A stretch of DNA of 64,000 bases from Rhodospirillales bacterium (GCA_016214125.1 JACRPC010000012.1:1-64000); one strand, 5' to 3'; positions 36,440-46,218 are shown, counted from the stretch's first letter. The notes: a model not told the origin generated them from the letters alone. A program made the numbers and translations.

Positions 36440-38338
36440 TCAGGCGCGTTTCGCCTTAGCCGATCGCGCCTTCTTGCCGGACTTGGCCGGCTTGGCCGGG
36501 TTGGCGGCGCCGGGAATGGCGCAGACATCGTCGCTGGCCTCGCGAATCCGGTTGCGGCCCTCATTCTTGGCGCGATAAAGGGCGACGTCGGCGCGCTCGA
36601 TGAAGGCGTTGATGGTCTCGCCCTTGCGCCGCACCGCCAAGCCGCCGCTGATGGTCAGGCGATGGCCGGCCAGCAGCCCCTCGAACGCCAGCGCTTTCAC
36701 CCGCTTGCGGACGCGCTCGGCCACCCGACCGATCTGGCCGATGGTGTCGCCCACCAGCACCACGGCGAATTCCTCGCCGCCCAGCCGCACCGCCAGATCG
36801 CCGCCACGCAAGGTCTGGGTCAGCACCTTGGCGACCATGCGCAGCACCACATCGCCCTGATTGTGGCCGAAGCTGTCGTTGACGCGCTTGAAATGGTCGA
36901 TGTCGAAGAGGGCGAGCGCGACCCCGGCCCCCGACTCGCCGCGGTCGTGAAGATGGAAGTAACGGGCCAGGGTGTCATTGAGATAAAGGCGGGTGTGCAG
37001 CCCGGTGAGCGGATCGCGAATCGACTGCTCGTAGAATTTCTGCCGTTCGAGATCGAGCCGGCGATAGATCGATTCGCGCTCCAGCGCCACCTGCAAGGGG
37101 GCCTGGATACGGCTGAACAGGGTGGCGCTGTAATCGTCGATCACCCGGTCCTGGGCGAAATGGATCACCGCCAGGCCGATCAGCGCCTGCCCGCCCTCGC
37201 CGCCCAGAAGCGGCAGCACGACGGCGGCGCGCCTCTTGCCGTTTCGCCCTTTGGCGGTCAGCTTGCGCCAATGGGCGCCGCTCTTGGTCTCGAAGCCGCC
37301 CAGCCCCTTGCGCAGCAGGGCCCGAAGCACCGGCGGAAGCGGATGCGGCTGGCCGCGATAGCGGGTTTCCGGCGCAAAATGGAGCGCTTGGCCATCCTCG
37401 ATCAGGGCATAGAACTCGATCGTCTCGGCCGGCACCATGTCCTTGATCAGGGCCAGAAGCTGATCAGCGATGTCCTGGAAGTCGCGGTAGAGGATGAGGG
37501 TGTTGGTAATTTCGCGCAGGACGCGGTTGAGCTTCGACAGCCGCTCGATCTGGGCGCCCCGCTGCGCCAACAGGAACAGGCCGCAATCGACGCCCTTCAG
37601 CTTGTCGAGAATGAAGGGAACCATCTTGCCGGTCAGGATCGAGCCGTGCTGGGGGGCGATGATGCGCGGCTGGCATTCCTCGGTCTTGGCGATGGCGTTG
37701 AGGAGGATTTCCCGGCTGCCGACATAATGTTCGTGGAAGGGGCGGATCGATTCGAAATGGCTTTCGTCCTCGGCCAGAAGCTGAAACTCGTCGGTCATGC
37801 CGCCGAACAGATCGCTTGAGAACAGGATGCGGCTGGTCGGATCGAAGGTGGCGAAGGCGCCGGGAAAATGGGCGTAGGGCGTGAAGACGAATTTGAGCCG
37901 CCGGCCCTGACCGAGATCGAGCCGCCAATGGTTGGCCTCGACATCCCAAAAGGGCAGGCGGACCGGGTAATGCTTGAGCAACACCGCCGCCCGCCAATGG
38001 GTGACGATCTGGGCATCCTTGCGCTTGACGATCGAATCGATGGTCGGCAGCGCGCCGGTGATGTCGGGGTCCTGATGCGAGCAGATGAAATGGCGGATGT
38101 TGCGGAAGGGCAGGATGCGTTCGATCTTGCGGAAGGTGATGCGGAAATTCAGCTCGGAACCGGGATCGATCAGCACCGATTGGTCGCCATGCTCGATCAG
38201 ATAGCTGTGGCACTGAAAATGTTCGTCGGGCGCGGCGTGCCCCACCCACCAGATGTTGGGGGCCAGTCGCACCGGCTCGTCGGCGCGCGCCTTGCGCCAG
38301 GAGCGGAGCGATTCGAAATGGGTCCGGCTGCGCCGCAT
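36440..38338 (-). CDS. Diguanylate cyclase with ODP-type metallo-beta-lactamase sensor
   Basis: A 632-residue protein. Residues 1 to about 250 are an MBL fold like flavodiiron/ODP di-iron proteins: SHQDPDITG, PYAHFPGA, FSSDLFGG and PQHGS supply candidate ligands. The middle looks GAF-like. Residues 440 to 600 are GGDEF with an active GGEEF motif and a product-inhibition site RGGD five residues before it. A basic Lys/Ala tail ends it. It should make cyclic-di-GMP in response to oxygen or a similar ligand. AGGGAAAGG precedes the ATG at 38338. Confidence 0.85.
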   Translation of the reverse strand: MRRSRTHFESLRSWRKARADEPVRLAPNIWWVGHAAPDEHFQCHSYLIEHGDQSVLIDPGSELNFRITFRKIERILPFRNIRHFICSHQDPDITGALPTIDSIVKRKDAQIVTHWRAAVLLKHYPVRLPFWDVEANHWRLDLGQGRRLKFVFTPYAHFPGAFATFDPTSRILFSSDLFGGMTDEFQLLAEDESHFESIRPFHEHYVGSREILLNAIAKTEECQPRIIAPQHGSILTGKMVPFILDKLKGVDCGLFLLAQRGAQIERLSKLNRVLREITNTLILYRDFQDIADQLLALIKDMVPAETIEFYALIEDGQALHFAPETRYRGQPHPLPPVLRALLRKGLGGFETKSGAHWRKLTAKGRNGKRRAAVVLPLLGGEGGQALIGLAVIHFAQDRVIDDYSATLFSRIQAPLQVALERESIYRRLDLERQKFYEQSIRDPLTGLHTRLYLNDTLARYFHLHDRGESGAGVALALFDIDHFKRVNDSFGHNQGDVVLRMVAKVLTQTLRGGDLAVRLGGEEFAVVLVGDTIGQIGRVAERVRKRVKALAFEGLLAGHRLTISGGLAVRRKGETINAFIERADVALYRAKNEGRNRIREASDDVCAIPGAANPAKPAKSGKKARSAKAKRA

Positions 38339-38411
38339 CCTTTCCCTACCCCCTTATCATTCGAAAAGATGCTAGAGCAAAAGGCGCCCAAAATGCAATT
38401 CGGAAGGGCGT

Positions 38412-40235
38412 TTATTCGACGGTGACGCTTTTTGCCAGATTGCGCGGCTGATCGACGTCGGTGCCCTTGGCGATGGCGACGTGATAGGCGAGAAGCTGGA
38501 TCGGCACGCTCAACAGCATCGGCGCCACGAAGGGATCGACGGTGGGCAGCTCCAGGCAGGCGATGGTCTTCTCCTTGAGGCGGGCCACACCCTTGGCGTC
38601 CGAGATGAGGATCATCTTGCCGCCCCGAGCCGCCACCTCCAGCAGATTGGAGGCCGACTTCTCGAACCAGGGATCGGTGGGCGCCAGCACGATCACCGGC
38701 ATGGTGTCGTCGATGAGCGCGATCGGCCCGTGCTTGAGTTCGCCCGCCGCATAGCCCTCGGCATGCAGATAGGAGATTTCCTTGAGTTTGAGCGCGCCCT
38801 CAAGGGCGATCGGATAGCTGGTGCCGCGCCCCAGATAGATCACGTCGCGCGCCTCGGCCACCTTATGGGCGATGGCCTTGATCGCGCTTTCATGGGCCAG
38901 CACGTCGGCCAGGCGCGAGGGCAGGCTGGCCATCGCCGCCACCAGCCGCGATTCCTCCTTGGCGGCCAAGGCGCCTCGGGCGCGGCCAAGCGCGATCGCC
39001 ACACAGGCCTGCACCGCCAATTGGGTGGTGAAGGATTTGGTGGCGGCAACGCCGATCTCGGGACCGGCCAGGGTAGGCAGCACGGCGTCGGCCTCGCGGG
39101 CCATGGTGCTTTCCATGACGTTGATGATCGCCACCGTCTTCAACCCGCCTTCCTTGCAGGCGCGCAGGGCGGCGATGGTGTCGGCGGTCTCGCCGGATTG
39201 CGAGATGAAGAGCGCCAGCCCGCCCTTGGCCAAGGGCGGATCGCGGTAGCGGAATTCCGAAGCGACGTCGATTTCGACCGGCAGGCGGGCGCAGCGTTCG
39301 ATCCAATATTTGCCGACCAGCCCGGCGTAATAGGAGGTGCCGCAGGCCAGAATGGTCACCCGCTCGATCTTCGCCAGATCGAAGGGCAGCGGCGGCAGGG
39401 CGATGCTCTGGCTGGCCGGGTTGTAATAGGATTGCAACGTGTCGGCGATCGCTTGGGGCTGCTCGTAGATTTCCTTGACCATGAAATGGCGGTGCGATCC
39501 CTTGCCGATCATGGCCCCCGAGAGCTGGGTGAGCGTGGCGGGACGCTCGACCGTCTGGCCGGCGGCGTTCTTGACCGTCAGGCCCTGGCGGGTAAGCAAC
39601 GCCCAATCGCCCTCGGCCAGATAGGTGAGCTTCTTAGTCAGCGGCGCCAAGGCCAGGGCGTCCGAGCCCAGATACATCTCGCCCTCGCCATGGCCGATCG
39701 CCAAGGGCGAGCCGCGCCGGGCGGCGATCAACAGATCGGGATGGCCGGCGAAGATGATGCCGAGCGCAAAGGCGCCTTCCAGGCGGGCCAGCGTCGCCTG
39801 GGTCGCCGCCTCGGGCGACAGCCCCTTGCCCAGGTGCTGATCCAAAAGATGCACGACCACTTCGGTGTCGGTGTCCGAGGCGAAATTGTGGCCCAGCCCC
39901 GCCAGTTCAGCGCGCAGCTCCTGGAAATTCTCGATGATGCCGTTATGGACCACGGCGACGCGCTCGGTGGCGTGCGGATGGGCGTTTTTCTCGTTGGGCA
40001 CGCCGTGGGTGGCCCAGCGGGTGTGACCGATGCCGAGCGTGCCGGCCAGGGGCTGCTGGCCCAGCTTGGCTTCCAATTGGCCAAGCTTGCCCTGGGCGCG
40101 GCGGCGTTCGATCTTGCCTTCGACCAGGGTAGCCAGACCCGCTGAATCGTAGCCGCGATATTCCAAGCGGCGCAAACCTTCAAGAAGCAGCGGCGCCGCC
40201 TCTCCTTTGCCGATGATGCCGACGATGCCGCACAT
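38412..40235 (-). CDS. glmS: Glucosamine-6-phosphate synthase
   Basis: A 607-residue glutamine:fructose-6-phosphate amidotransferase, the first step to UDP-GlcNAc. Cys2 in MCGIVGIIG is the glutaminase nucleophile, HTRWATHG follows, and the two SIS domains carry ACGTSYYAG and SQSGETADT. The end is LAKSVTVE, as in all GlmS. One base separates it from glmU. No glmS ribozyme is expected or seen. Confidence 0.97.
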   Translation of the reverse strand: MCGIVGIIGKGEAAPLLLEGLRRLEYRGYDSAGLATLVEGKIERRRAQGKLGQLEAKLGQQPLAGTLGIGHTRWATHGVPNEKNAHPHATERVAVVHNGIIENFQELRAELAGLGHNFASDTDTEVVVHLLDQHLGKGLSPEAATQATLARLEGAFALGIIFAGHPDLLIAARRGSPLAIGHGEGEMYLGSDALALAPLTKKLTYLAEGDWALLTRQGLTVKNAAGQTVERPATLTQLSGAMIGKGSHRHFMVKEIYEQPQAIADTLQSYYNPASQSIALPPLPFDLAKIERVTILACGTSYYAGLVGKYWIERCARLPVEIDVASEFRYRDPPLAKGGLALFISQSGETADTIAALRACKEGGLKTVAIINVMESTMAREADAVLPTLAGPEIGVAATKSFTTQLAVQACVAIALGRARGALAAKEESRLVAAMASLPSRLADVLAHESAIKAIAHKVAEARDVIYLGRGTSYPIALEGALKLKEISYLHAEGYAAGELKHGPIALIDDTMPVIVLAPTDPWFEKSASNLLEVAARGGKMILISDAKGVARLKEKTIACLELPTVDPFVAPMLLSVPIQLLAYHVAIAKGTDVDQPRNLAKSVTVE

Positions 40236-40236
40236 G

Positions 40237-41577
40237 CTAGGTCTTGTCCTTTTTCCGCGAGGATTTCTTGGATCGGAAGCGTGCCGCCCAGCCCGCCAAT
40301 TCCTTCTGCTCGGACCGGGTAACGGCCAGCGAATCGGCGGCGACGTCCTTGGTAATCACCGAGCCGGCGCCGACGATGGCACCATCGCCGATGGTGACGG
40401 GTGCCACCAGCGCGCTGTTCGAGCCGATGAAGGCGCCTTTGCCGATGTCGGTGTGGCCCTTGTCGAAACCGTCGTAATTGCAGGTGATGGTGCCGGCGCC
40501 GACATTGGCCTTGGCGCCGACGCGGGCATCGCCGATATAGGTCAGGTGATTGACCTTGGCGCCCTCCTCGATCACCGCCTTCTTGATCTCGACGAAATTG
40601 CCGATATGGGCGCCGGCTTCGATCACCGCGCCGGGGCGCAGTCGGGCGAAGGGGCCAATGATGGCGCCGGGCGCGATGCGCGCGCCCTCGAGATGGCAGA
40701 AGGCGCGGATCTCCACCCCATCGCCCACCGCGACGCCGGGACCGAACACCACATTTGGCCCGATGGTCACATCGCGTCCCAGTTGGGTGTCCCAGGAGAA
40801 ATAGATCGTATCCGGATCAAGAAGGGTGGCGCCGCCCGCCATCGCCTTCGCCCGCAAGCGGTCTTGAACGATTTTTTCGGCCTGGGCCAATTCGATTCGC
40901 GCATTGATGCCCAGCAGCTCCTGGGCCTCGCCCTCGACGACGGCGCAAGCGCGGCCCTCGGCGCGGGCCAACCCGACCAGATCGGTGAGATAGTATTCGC
41001 CCTTGGCGTTGGCGTTGCCGACTTTGGCCAGCAGCGGAAACAGCCGGGCACCGTCGATTACCATCACGCCCGAATTGACCAGCCCGATGGCGCGTTCCTC
41101 GGCCGTGGCGTCCTTTTCCTCGACGATGCGCTCCAATCCCTTGGCGCCCATCACCAGACGGCCATAGCCGGTGGGATCGGCGGGGCGGAAACCCAGCACG
41201 GCGATCGCCGGCCGATCCGCGCCTCGGCGCGCCGCGACAAGCTTTTCCAGCGTCGCCACGGTCAAGAGCGGCGTGTCGCCGTAAAGGACCAGCACATCGT
41301 CGGCGAAACCCTCGAGCGCCGGCTTGGCCAGAAGCACGGCGTGGGCGGTGCCCAACCTCTCCGCCTGGATCGCCACCTTATGGGGAGCCGCCAGGGCCTC
41401 GACCGACGCCATACCCGGGCCGGTCACAACCACAATCCGTTCGGGGGCAAGCGCCCCGGCCGTCTCCAGAACCTGGGCCAGCATGGGCCGGCCGGCCAAG
41501 GGGTGCATGACCTTGGGCCGGTCCGATTTCATGCGGGTGCCCAGCCCGGCGGCCAGCACAACGATGGCAAGCGGCAT
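40237..41577 (-). CDS. glmU: Bifunctional GlmU uridyltransferase/acetyltransferase
   Basis: 446 residues. The N-terminal pyrophosphorylase opens LAAGLGTRMKSDRPKVMHPL, and the C-terminal left-handed beta-helix shows hexapeptide repeats up to AGTITCNYDG and GSNSALVAPVTIGDGA. It makes GlcNAc-1-P and then UDP-GlcNAc. The ATG at 41577 with AAGGA upstream is preferred to a longer frame beginning at 41610. First gene of a glmU-glmS pair. Confidence 0.96.
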   Translation of the reverse strand: MPLAIVVLAAGLGTRMKSDRPKVMHPLAGRPMLAQVLETAGALAPERIVVVTGPGMASVEALAAPHKVAIQAERLGTAHAVLLAKPALEGFADDVLVLYGDTPLLTVATLEKLVAARRGADRPAIAVLGFRPADPTGYGRLVMGAKGLERIVEEKDATAEERAIGLVNSGVMVIDGARLFPLLAKVGNANAKGEYYLTDLVGLARAEGRACAVVEGEAQELLGINARIELAQAEKIVQDRLRAKAMAGGATLLDPDTIYFSWDTQLGRDVTIGPNVVFGPGVAVGDGVEIRAFCHLEGARIAPGAIIGPFARLRPGAVIEAGAHIGNFVEIKKAVIEEGAKVNHLTYIGDARVGAKANVGAGTITCNYDGFDKGHTDIGKGAFIGSNSALVAPVTIGDGAIVGAGSVITKDVAADSLAVTRSEQKELAGWAARFRSKKSSRKKDKT

Positions 41578-41674
41578 TGAAAAACGGTCCTTATTTTCCG
41601 TTGCCGGCAAGGTGCCACAGGCGATCCAGGCGATAAAGTCAAAGTTTGTTGCCGAGCGTTACCGGAGCCGGCGG

Positions 41675-41690
41675 GCAAATGATCATTTGC
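41675..41690. promoter_or_regulatory. 16-bp perfect palindrome upstream of glmU
   Basis: GCAAATGATCATTTGC is fully self-complementary, and AAATCAAATGC nearby repeats a half-site. It lies about 100 bases before the glmU start and 180 before the divergent cytochrome gene, so it could be an operator for either. Confidence 0.4.
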
Positions 41691-41731
41691 TTGGAAATCA
41701 AATGCCTTAATGAGGCCATGAAGCGGCCGCA

Positions 41732-41754
41732 AAACCACCTTTAGCGGGTGGTTT
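41732..41754. terminator. Terminator-like hairpin between glmU and cytochrome c genes
   Basis: An 8-bp stem AAACCACC/GGTGGTTT with a 7-nt loop; TTATTAT follows on the plus strand and TTTT on the minus strand. It has the form of a small bidirectional terminator although it lies between divergent genes, so it may instead be an attenuator or the scar of an older transcript. Confidence 0.5.
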
Positions 41755-41868
41755 ATTATCCCCCATGGCGCGGTGTTCCGACCTTTCATCCGCACTTGCA
41801 ACGCGGGCGACCTTCATCGATAATGCCGCACCTTTTCGACAACCCCTCCAAACTGCGGGAGAGAATCT

Positions 41869-42312
41869 ATGATTTCGAGGAAGTTCGCGCTGGGGCTCGC
41901 GCTCGCCGCCGCCGTGACCGTTGTGCCGGGCCTGGCCTTTGCCGATTGCAAGCTCGCGGGCGACGCCGATGCCGGCAAGACGGTCGCCAATGGCTGCAAG
42001 TCGTGCCATGAATTCGCCGCCGACAAGGCCTCCAAGGCGACCGGCCCCAATCTGCACGACGTCTATGGCGCCAAGGCCGGCGGCCGTGGCGACTTCGCCA
42101 AGTACTCCGAAGCGCTGAAGGCCGCCGCGGCCAAGGTGACCTGGGACGACGCGTCGATCGACGCCTATTTGACCGAGCCCAAGGACTTCCTGGCCAAGGT
42201 GAACGGCAAGGACATGAAGCACGCCATGTTCTACAAGGTCGCCGACGGCGAGAAGCGTAAGCAGGTGATCGCCTTCCTCAAGGCGATCAAGGGCAACAAG
42301 GACTGCCCGTAA
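41869..42312 (+). CDS. Periplasmic c-type cytochrome (cytochrome c2-like)
   Basis: A 147-residue protein. Residues 1-25 are a signal peptide ending GLAFA. The heme motif is CKSCH (43-47), and TGPNLHDVYG with a later Met in DMKHAMFYK supplies the usual c2 features, Met being the likely sixth ligand. It is a probable soluble electron carrier for the respiratory chain. The ATG at 41869 has GGGAGAG upstream. A strong terminator follows. Confidence 0.9.
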   Translation: MISRKFALGLALAAAVTVVPGLAFADCKLAGDADAGKTVANGCKSCHEFAADKASKATGPNLHDVYGAKAGGRGDFAKYSEALKAAAAKVTWDDASIDAYLTEPKDFLAKVNGKDMKHAMFYKVADGEKRKQVIAFLKAIKGNKDCP

Positions 42313-42338
42313 ACCTGTCGGCGAACGCTTCCAAAGCG

Positions 42339-42370
42339 AAAACGCGGTGGGCCAATACCCGCCGCGTTTT
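42339..42370. terminator. Bidirectional terminator
   Basis: A 13-bp stem (42339-42351 with 42358-42370, one G-U pair) with a 6-nt loop, starting with AAAA and ending with TTTTTATTT. It serves the converging cytochrome c and TAXI genes; its right arm touches the TAXI stop codon. Confidence 0.9.
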
Positions 42371-43356
42371 TATTTGGCGAGTTTGACTTCCCGGTAATAG
42401 CGGGCCGCGCCGTCATGGAGCGGCGCCAGCACCGAGCCCTGCGCCATCTCGGCCTTGACCAACGCCTCGAAGGTCGGATGCAGGCGCTGGAAGCGCTCGA
42501 AATTCTCGAACACCGCCTTGACGATGGCGTAGGCGGAGTCGGCGGGCAGGCGGGCATCGGTCACGAACAGCGCCTGCAGGCCGAAGGTGACCGTTTCCTT
42601 GGGATGGTTGGGATAGATGCCGCCCGGAATCACCTGGCGGGCCAGGAAGGGCGTCTTGGCGACCAATTGCCGGATCTTGGCGCCGTCAAGTTCCATGAGC
42701 CGGGCGTTGCAGCGCGCCACGCCTTCCTGGACGATCGAGATCGGATGGGCGATGACGTAGAAGGCGGCGTCGATCTTGTTGGCGCACAGGGCTTCCAACT
42801 GCTCGTCGGGGTCCAGTTCCTTGGCCTGGGAGTAGTCGGCGGCGGTCCAGCCTTCGGTCTCCATCAAGAGGTCGGTGAGCAGGCGCTGAGCGGTGCCCTT
42901 CTTGCCCAGATTGACCTTGCGCTTCTTCATGTCGGCGATTTCGGTGATGTTGGAGTCCTTGCGCACCAGCACGGTCAAGGGTTCGCCATGCAGCGCGAAC
43001 AGCACCCGCAGATTGGGATTGGCGCCCTCGACGGTGAAGACGTTGCTGCCCTTGACGGCCTGGGCGAACCAGGCCGACTGCACCACCGCCAGATCGAGAT
43101 CGCCGGCCTTGAGCGCGTTGAGATTGTGGATCGAGCCGGTGGTGCTTTCGACCAGGCAACGCAGCCCGGTGCGCATCCGCCCGGCATTGACCACCCGGCA
43201 GACCGCGCCGCCGGCCGGGAAATAGAATCCGGTGACGCCGCCGGTCCCAACCACCAGGGTGCGCGGCGCGGGCTCCGAGGGCTTGGCGTTCTGGGCCAGG
43301 GCGGGAAGAGCGCCAAGACCCAAAACGATCGCTGCGGCGGCAAGGGCCGTTTTCAT
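42370..43356 (-). CDS. TAXI-family TRAP transporter solute-binding protein
   Basis: A 328-residue periplasmic binding protein with signal peptide [38 protein letters not shown] and [25 protein letters not shown] are the TAXI signatures. TAXI proteins deliver dicarboxylates or glutamate to a fused DctQM permease. No permease gene is in the window, so the partner is elsewhere or it acts as an orphan receptor. Confidence 0.88.
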   Translation of the reverse strand: MKTALAAAAIVLGLGALPALAQNAKPSEPAPRTLVVGTGGVTGFYFPAGGAVCRVVNAGRMRTGLRCLVESTTGSIHNLNALKAGDLDLAVVQSAWFAQAVKGSNVFTVEGANPNLRVLFALHGEPLTVLVRKDSNITEIADMKKRKVNLGKKGTAQRLLTDLLMETEGWTAADYSQAKELDPDEQLEALCANKIDAAFYVIAHPISIVQEGVARCNARLMELDGAKIRQLVAKTPFLARQVIPGGIYPNHPKETVTFGLQALFVTDARLPADSAYAIVKAVFENFERFQRLHPTFEALVKAEMAQGSVLAPLHDGAARYYREVKLAK

Positions 43357-43454
43357 GGGCGGGGATCATACAAGCTGCGGCCCCTTTTCGAAACCGTTTT
43401 CACCTCGTAGGATGGACCGCCCGCAACGCCCGGACCAAGCGAGAGAAACGCCCC

Positions 43455-43970
43455 ATGGACATCAAGGACTACATCCGTCACGTTCCCGACTTCCCCAAGC
43501 CCGGCATCCTCTTCTACGACATCTCGACCGTGCTCTCGCATCCCGACGCCTGGCAGGTGACGATGGGCCGGCTGGCCAACAAGGTGCGCGGCTACCATCC
43601 CGATCTCTTGGCGGGCGTCGAATCGCGGGGCTTCCTCACCGCCGCGCCCTTGGCGTTGAAGCTCGGCTGCGGCTTCGTCATGGTGCGCAAGAAGGGCAAG
43701 CTGCCCGGCAAGACCATTCGTCACGAATATTCGCTCGAATACGGCACCGACACGCTGGAAGTCCAGGAAGGCATGATCGAGAAGGGGCAGAAGGTGGTGG
43801 TGCTCGACGATCTTCTGGCTACCGGCGGCACGCTCAACGCCTCGATCCAGCTTCTGCGCAAAGTGGGCGCCGAGGTGGTGGGCGCGGCCTGCGTGATCGA
43901 ACTCACCTTCCTCAAAGGGCGCGAGAAGCTCGACGTGCCGTTCGTTTCGCTGGTCCAGTACGACTCGTAA
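43455..43970 (+). CDS. apt: Adenine phosphoribosyltransferase
   Basis: A 171-residue purine salvage enzyme: adenine plus PRPP to AMP. It opens [20 protein letters not shown]; the PRPP motif is [13 protein letters not shown] near residue 115, and SRGF and RKKGKLPG are the Apt signatures. Its last 59 bases overlap the convergent phnN gene. Confidence 0.95.
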   Translation: MDIKDYIRHVPDFPKPGILFYDISTVLSHPDAWQVTMGRLANKVRGYHPDLLAGVESRGFLTAAPLALKLGCGFVMVRKKGKLPGKTIRHEYSLEYGTDTLEVQEGMIEKGQKVVVLDDLLATGGTLNASIQLLRKVGAEVVGAACVIELTFLKGREKLDVPFVSLVQYDS

Positions 43971-44508
43971 GCAAGACCTTCACGAAGGCCCGCACCGCGT
44001 CGGCAAGGGCGCCGTCATTGATGATCTCGGTGACGTCGGCGCCCTCGGGCGCCCGCAAACCGGCGCGGGTCAGGCGCCGCTCTTGCTGGATGGGCGTCTC
44101 GCGGCCCCGCTTGGCCAGCCGGTCGGCCAACAGCGCGGCCGGCGCGCTGATCCAAATCACCCGCAAAGGCGCGAAGCGCCGCCTTGCCTTGGCGATCACC
44201 GTGCGCGAGACATTGACCACCACCGTCTTGCCCTTCGCCAACTCGGTCTCGATGCCGGCGGGAATGGCGTAATCAAGGCCGTGCGCTTGCCAGGAAAGGG
44301 CAAAGCCGCCTTGGGCCTTCACGGCGGCGAAGCGGTCCGGGCGGATCGGCCGATGGCGCTCGCCCGGCAGATTGCCTTGGCGGGTGATGAAGCGCCGGGG
44401 AAAGACGAAGCGGCGATCGGCCTTGAAGCGGGCCCGCGCGCCGTCGATGAGCGCGTCCTTGCCGGCGCCCGAGGGCCCCACGACCAGAACCAGCGTGCCC
44501 GACGCCAT
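43912..44508 (-). CDS. phnN: Ribose 1,5-bisphosphokinase PhnN
   Basis: A 198-residue guanylate-kinase-like protein. Walker A is [12 protein letters not shown] near residue 12. FPRRFITRQ and [11 protein letters not shown] match PhnN. It phosphorylates ribose 1,5-bisphosphate to PRPP. No other phn genes are nearby. The last 20 residues, encoded opposite the 3' end of apt, look like an unstructured basic tail ([14 protein letters not shown]). It begins two bases after the alaX stop. Confidence 0.85.
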   Translation of the reverse strand: MASGTLVLVVGPSGAGKDALIDGARARFKADRRFVFPRRFITRQGNLPGERHRPIRPDRFAAVKAQGGFALSWQAHGLDYAIPAGIETELAKGKTVVVNVSRTVIAKARRRFAPLRVIWISAPAALLADRLAKRGRETPIQQERRLTRAGLRAPEGADVTEIINDGALADAVRAFVKVLLTSRTGPAKRTARRASRAL

Positions 44509-44510
44509 GC

Positions 44511-45248
44511 CTAGTCCATCAGCTCGATGGAAACCCGGCGGTTCTGCTTGCCCTTGCTTTCGATCTTGCTTACCCGCACGGCGCCGATCTCGCCGGTGCC
44601 CGCCACATGGGTGCCGCCGCAGGCCTGCAGATCGGTGCCGTCGATGGCGATCAGGCGCACCCGGCCCTGGCCGCGCGGCGGCTGCACCGAGAGCGAGCGG
44701 CACAGATCGGGATTGGCGTCGAGCTCGGCCTCGTCGATCCAGCGCGCCGTCACCGGCCGGTCCTCGGCGACCAGCGCGTTCAGGCGCGCCTCCAGATCGG
44801 CCTTGTCGAGCGCCTGGCCCTGGAGATCGAAATCCACCCGGCCCTTGCCGTCGCCCACCTGGGCGCCGGTGATCTTGCCCGGCACCAAGGCGCTGATCAG
44901 ATGGAGCGCGGTGTGGATGCGCATGCGCCGATGGCGCAGCGGCCAATCGATCGCCGCATCGACCATGAGGCCAGGGCGAAGCGCCGTTTCGCTGGGCGCC
45001 AGCACATGCAGGATGGCGTCGTCGGCCGGGCCGCCGCGCTTGGTGTCGAGAACGTTGAGCACGGTGCCGTCCTCCAGCCTGAGCACGCCCTGATCGCCCG
45101 GCTGGCCGCCGCCCTGGGCGTAAAAGACCGTGCGATCGAGCGACACGCCCTCGGGCGACAACGCCGTGATGCGGGCCGCGCAGGCCTTGAGATAGGGGTT
45201 GTCGCGGTAAAGCGCTTGGGTGGGCGGAAGGGGCTCGGCTTCGCTCAT
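44511..45248 (-). CDS. Alanyl-tRNA editing protein AlaX
   Basis: A 245-residue free-standing editing domain that hydrolyses Ser-tRNA(Ala). Zinc ligands are in HTALHLIS near residue 108 and CGGTH near residue 210, and YAQGGGQPGDQG is the N-terminal signature of the longer AlaX type. ATG at 45248; a longer frame from 45314 is not supported. Confidence 0.9.
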   Translation of the reverse strand: MSEAEPLPPTQALYRDNPYLKACAARITALSPEGVSLDRTVFYAQGGGQPGDQGVLRLEDGTVLNVLDTKRGGPADDAILHVLAPSETALRPGLMVDAAIDWPLRHRRMRIHTALHLISALVPGKITGAQVGDGKGRVDFDLQGQALDKADLEARLNALVAEDRPVTARWIDEAELDANPDLCRSLSVQPPRGQGRVRLIAIDGTDLQACGGTHVAGTGEIGAVRVSKIESKGKQNRRVSIELMD

Positions 45249-45321
45249 GATGGGGGCATCGATCCGACAGGGGGCAGAGGCCCCCAGTTTAGAGCGTCCG
45301 GCCCCATCGGGCAACGCACCC

Positions 45322-46218
45322 TCAGGCCAGGGCGACGGCGCCCTTGGTGGTGCGCTTGACCTGATACATGGCGGCGTCGGCGGCCTTCATCAGCGCCTCC
45401 AGACTGGCGCCATGGGCGGGATAAAGGGCGACGCCGACGCTGGCGCCGATGGTCGCCAGACCTTCGGGCATGTCGAAGGGAAGGCCCGCCCGCTCGACGA
45501 TCCGCTTGGCGATGGTCAGCGCCAAATCGGGGGTAAGCTTTTCCGCCAGCACCAGGAATTCGTCGCCGCCGATACGGGCCACGGTGTCCGATTCCCGGAT
45601 GCAGCCCAGAATCCGCCGCCCCATTTCCTGCAGCACCCGATCCCCGGCCTCATGGCCCTGGCCGTCATTGACGTTCTTGAAGCCGTCGAGGTCGATGAAG
45701 AACAGGCCGAATTGGGTGTGGTCGCGCTTGGCCCGCGCCAGGGCGTCGGCGAACAGGTCCTTGAGCAGCCGCAAGGTGGGCAGGCCGGTGAGCGCGTCGT
45801 GATTGGCGAGCTTGCGGATTTCCTCTTCCGCCTCCTTGAGGGCGGTGATGTCGACGAAGGCGAACAGCAGCAACTCCTCGCCCTCGATCGGAATGTCGGC
45901 CATCGAGGCCAGGCCCCAGACGATCCGTCCGTCGGGCCGGCGCAGGCGCAGCTCGAAATTGCGCACCGATCCTTCCTCGACGAATTTGAGCAACAGGCGC
46001 TCGCGGTCCGACAGATCGACGAACAGATCGCGCCAGGAATTGCCCAGGACTCCGGCGCCCTCGAAACCGAGCACGTCGTTGAAGAAGCGGTTGGTGAACA
46101 GCACGCTGCCGTCTTGGACGCGCACCAACAAGATGCCGGCCGGCACGGTGTCGTTGAAGGCGCGCAGGCGTTCGTCGCCCAGGATCAGCCGTTCAAAGGA
46201 CATGCTGTCGATCGTCAT
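45322..46218 (-). CDS. PAS-GGDEF diguanylate cyclase
   Basis: A 298-residue soluble protein. A PAS domain (residues 20 to 130, with DGSVLFTNRFFNDVLGF) precedes a GGDEF domain with IGGDEFLVL and an RESD inhibition site five residues before. Predicted to make cyclic-di-GMP upon signal sensing by PAS. The start is ATG 46218; ATG 46203 is an alternative. Confidence 0.9.
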   Translation of the reverse strand: MTIDSMSFERLILGDERLRAFNDTVPAGILLVRVQDGSVLFTNRFFNDVLGFEGAGVLGNSWRDLFVDLSDRERLLLKFVEEGSVRNFELRLRRPDGRIVWGLASMADIPIEGEELLLFAFVDITALKEAEEEIRKLANHDALTGLPTLRLLKDLFADALARAKRDHTQFGLFFIDLDGFKNVNDGQGHEAGDRVLQEMGRRILGCIRESDTVARIGGDEFLVLAEKLTPDLALTIAKRIVERAGLPFDMPEGLATIGASVGVALYPAHGASLEALMKAADAAMYQVKRTTKGAVALA

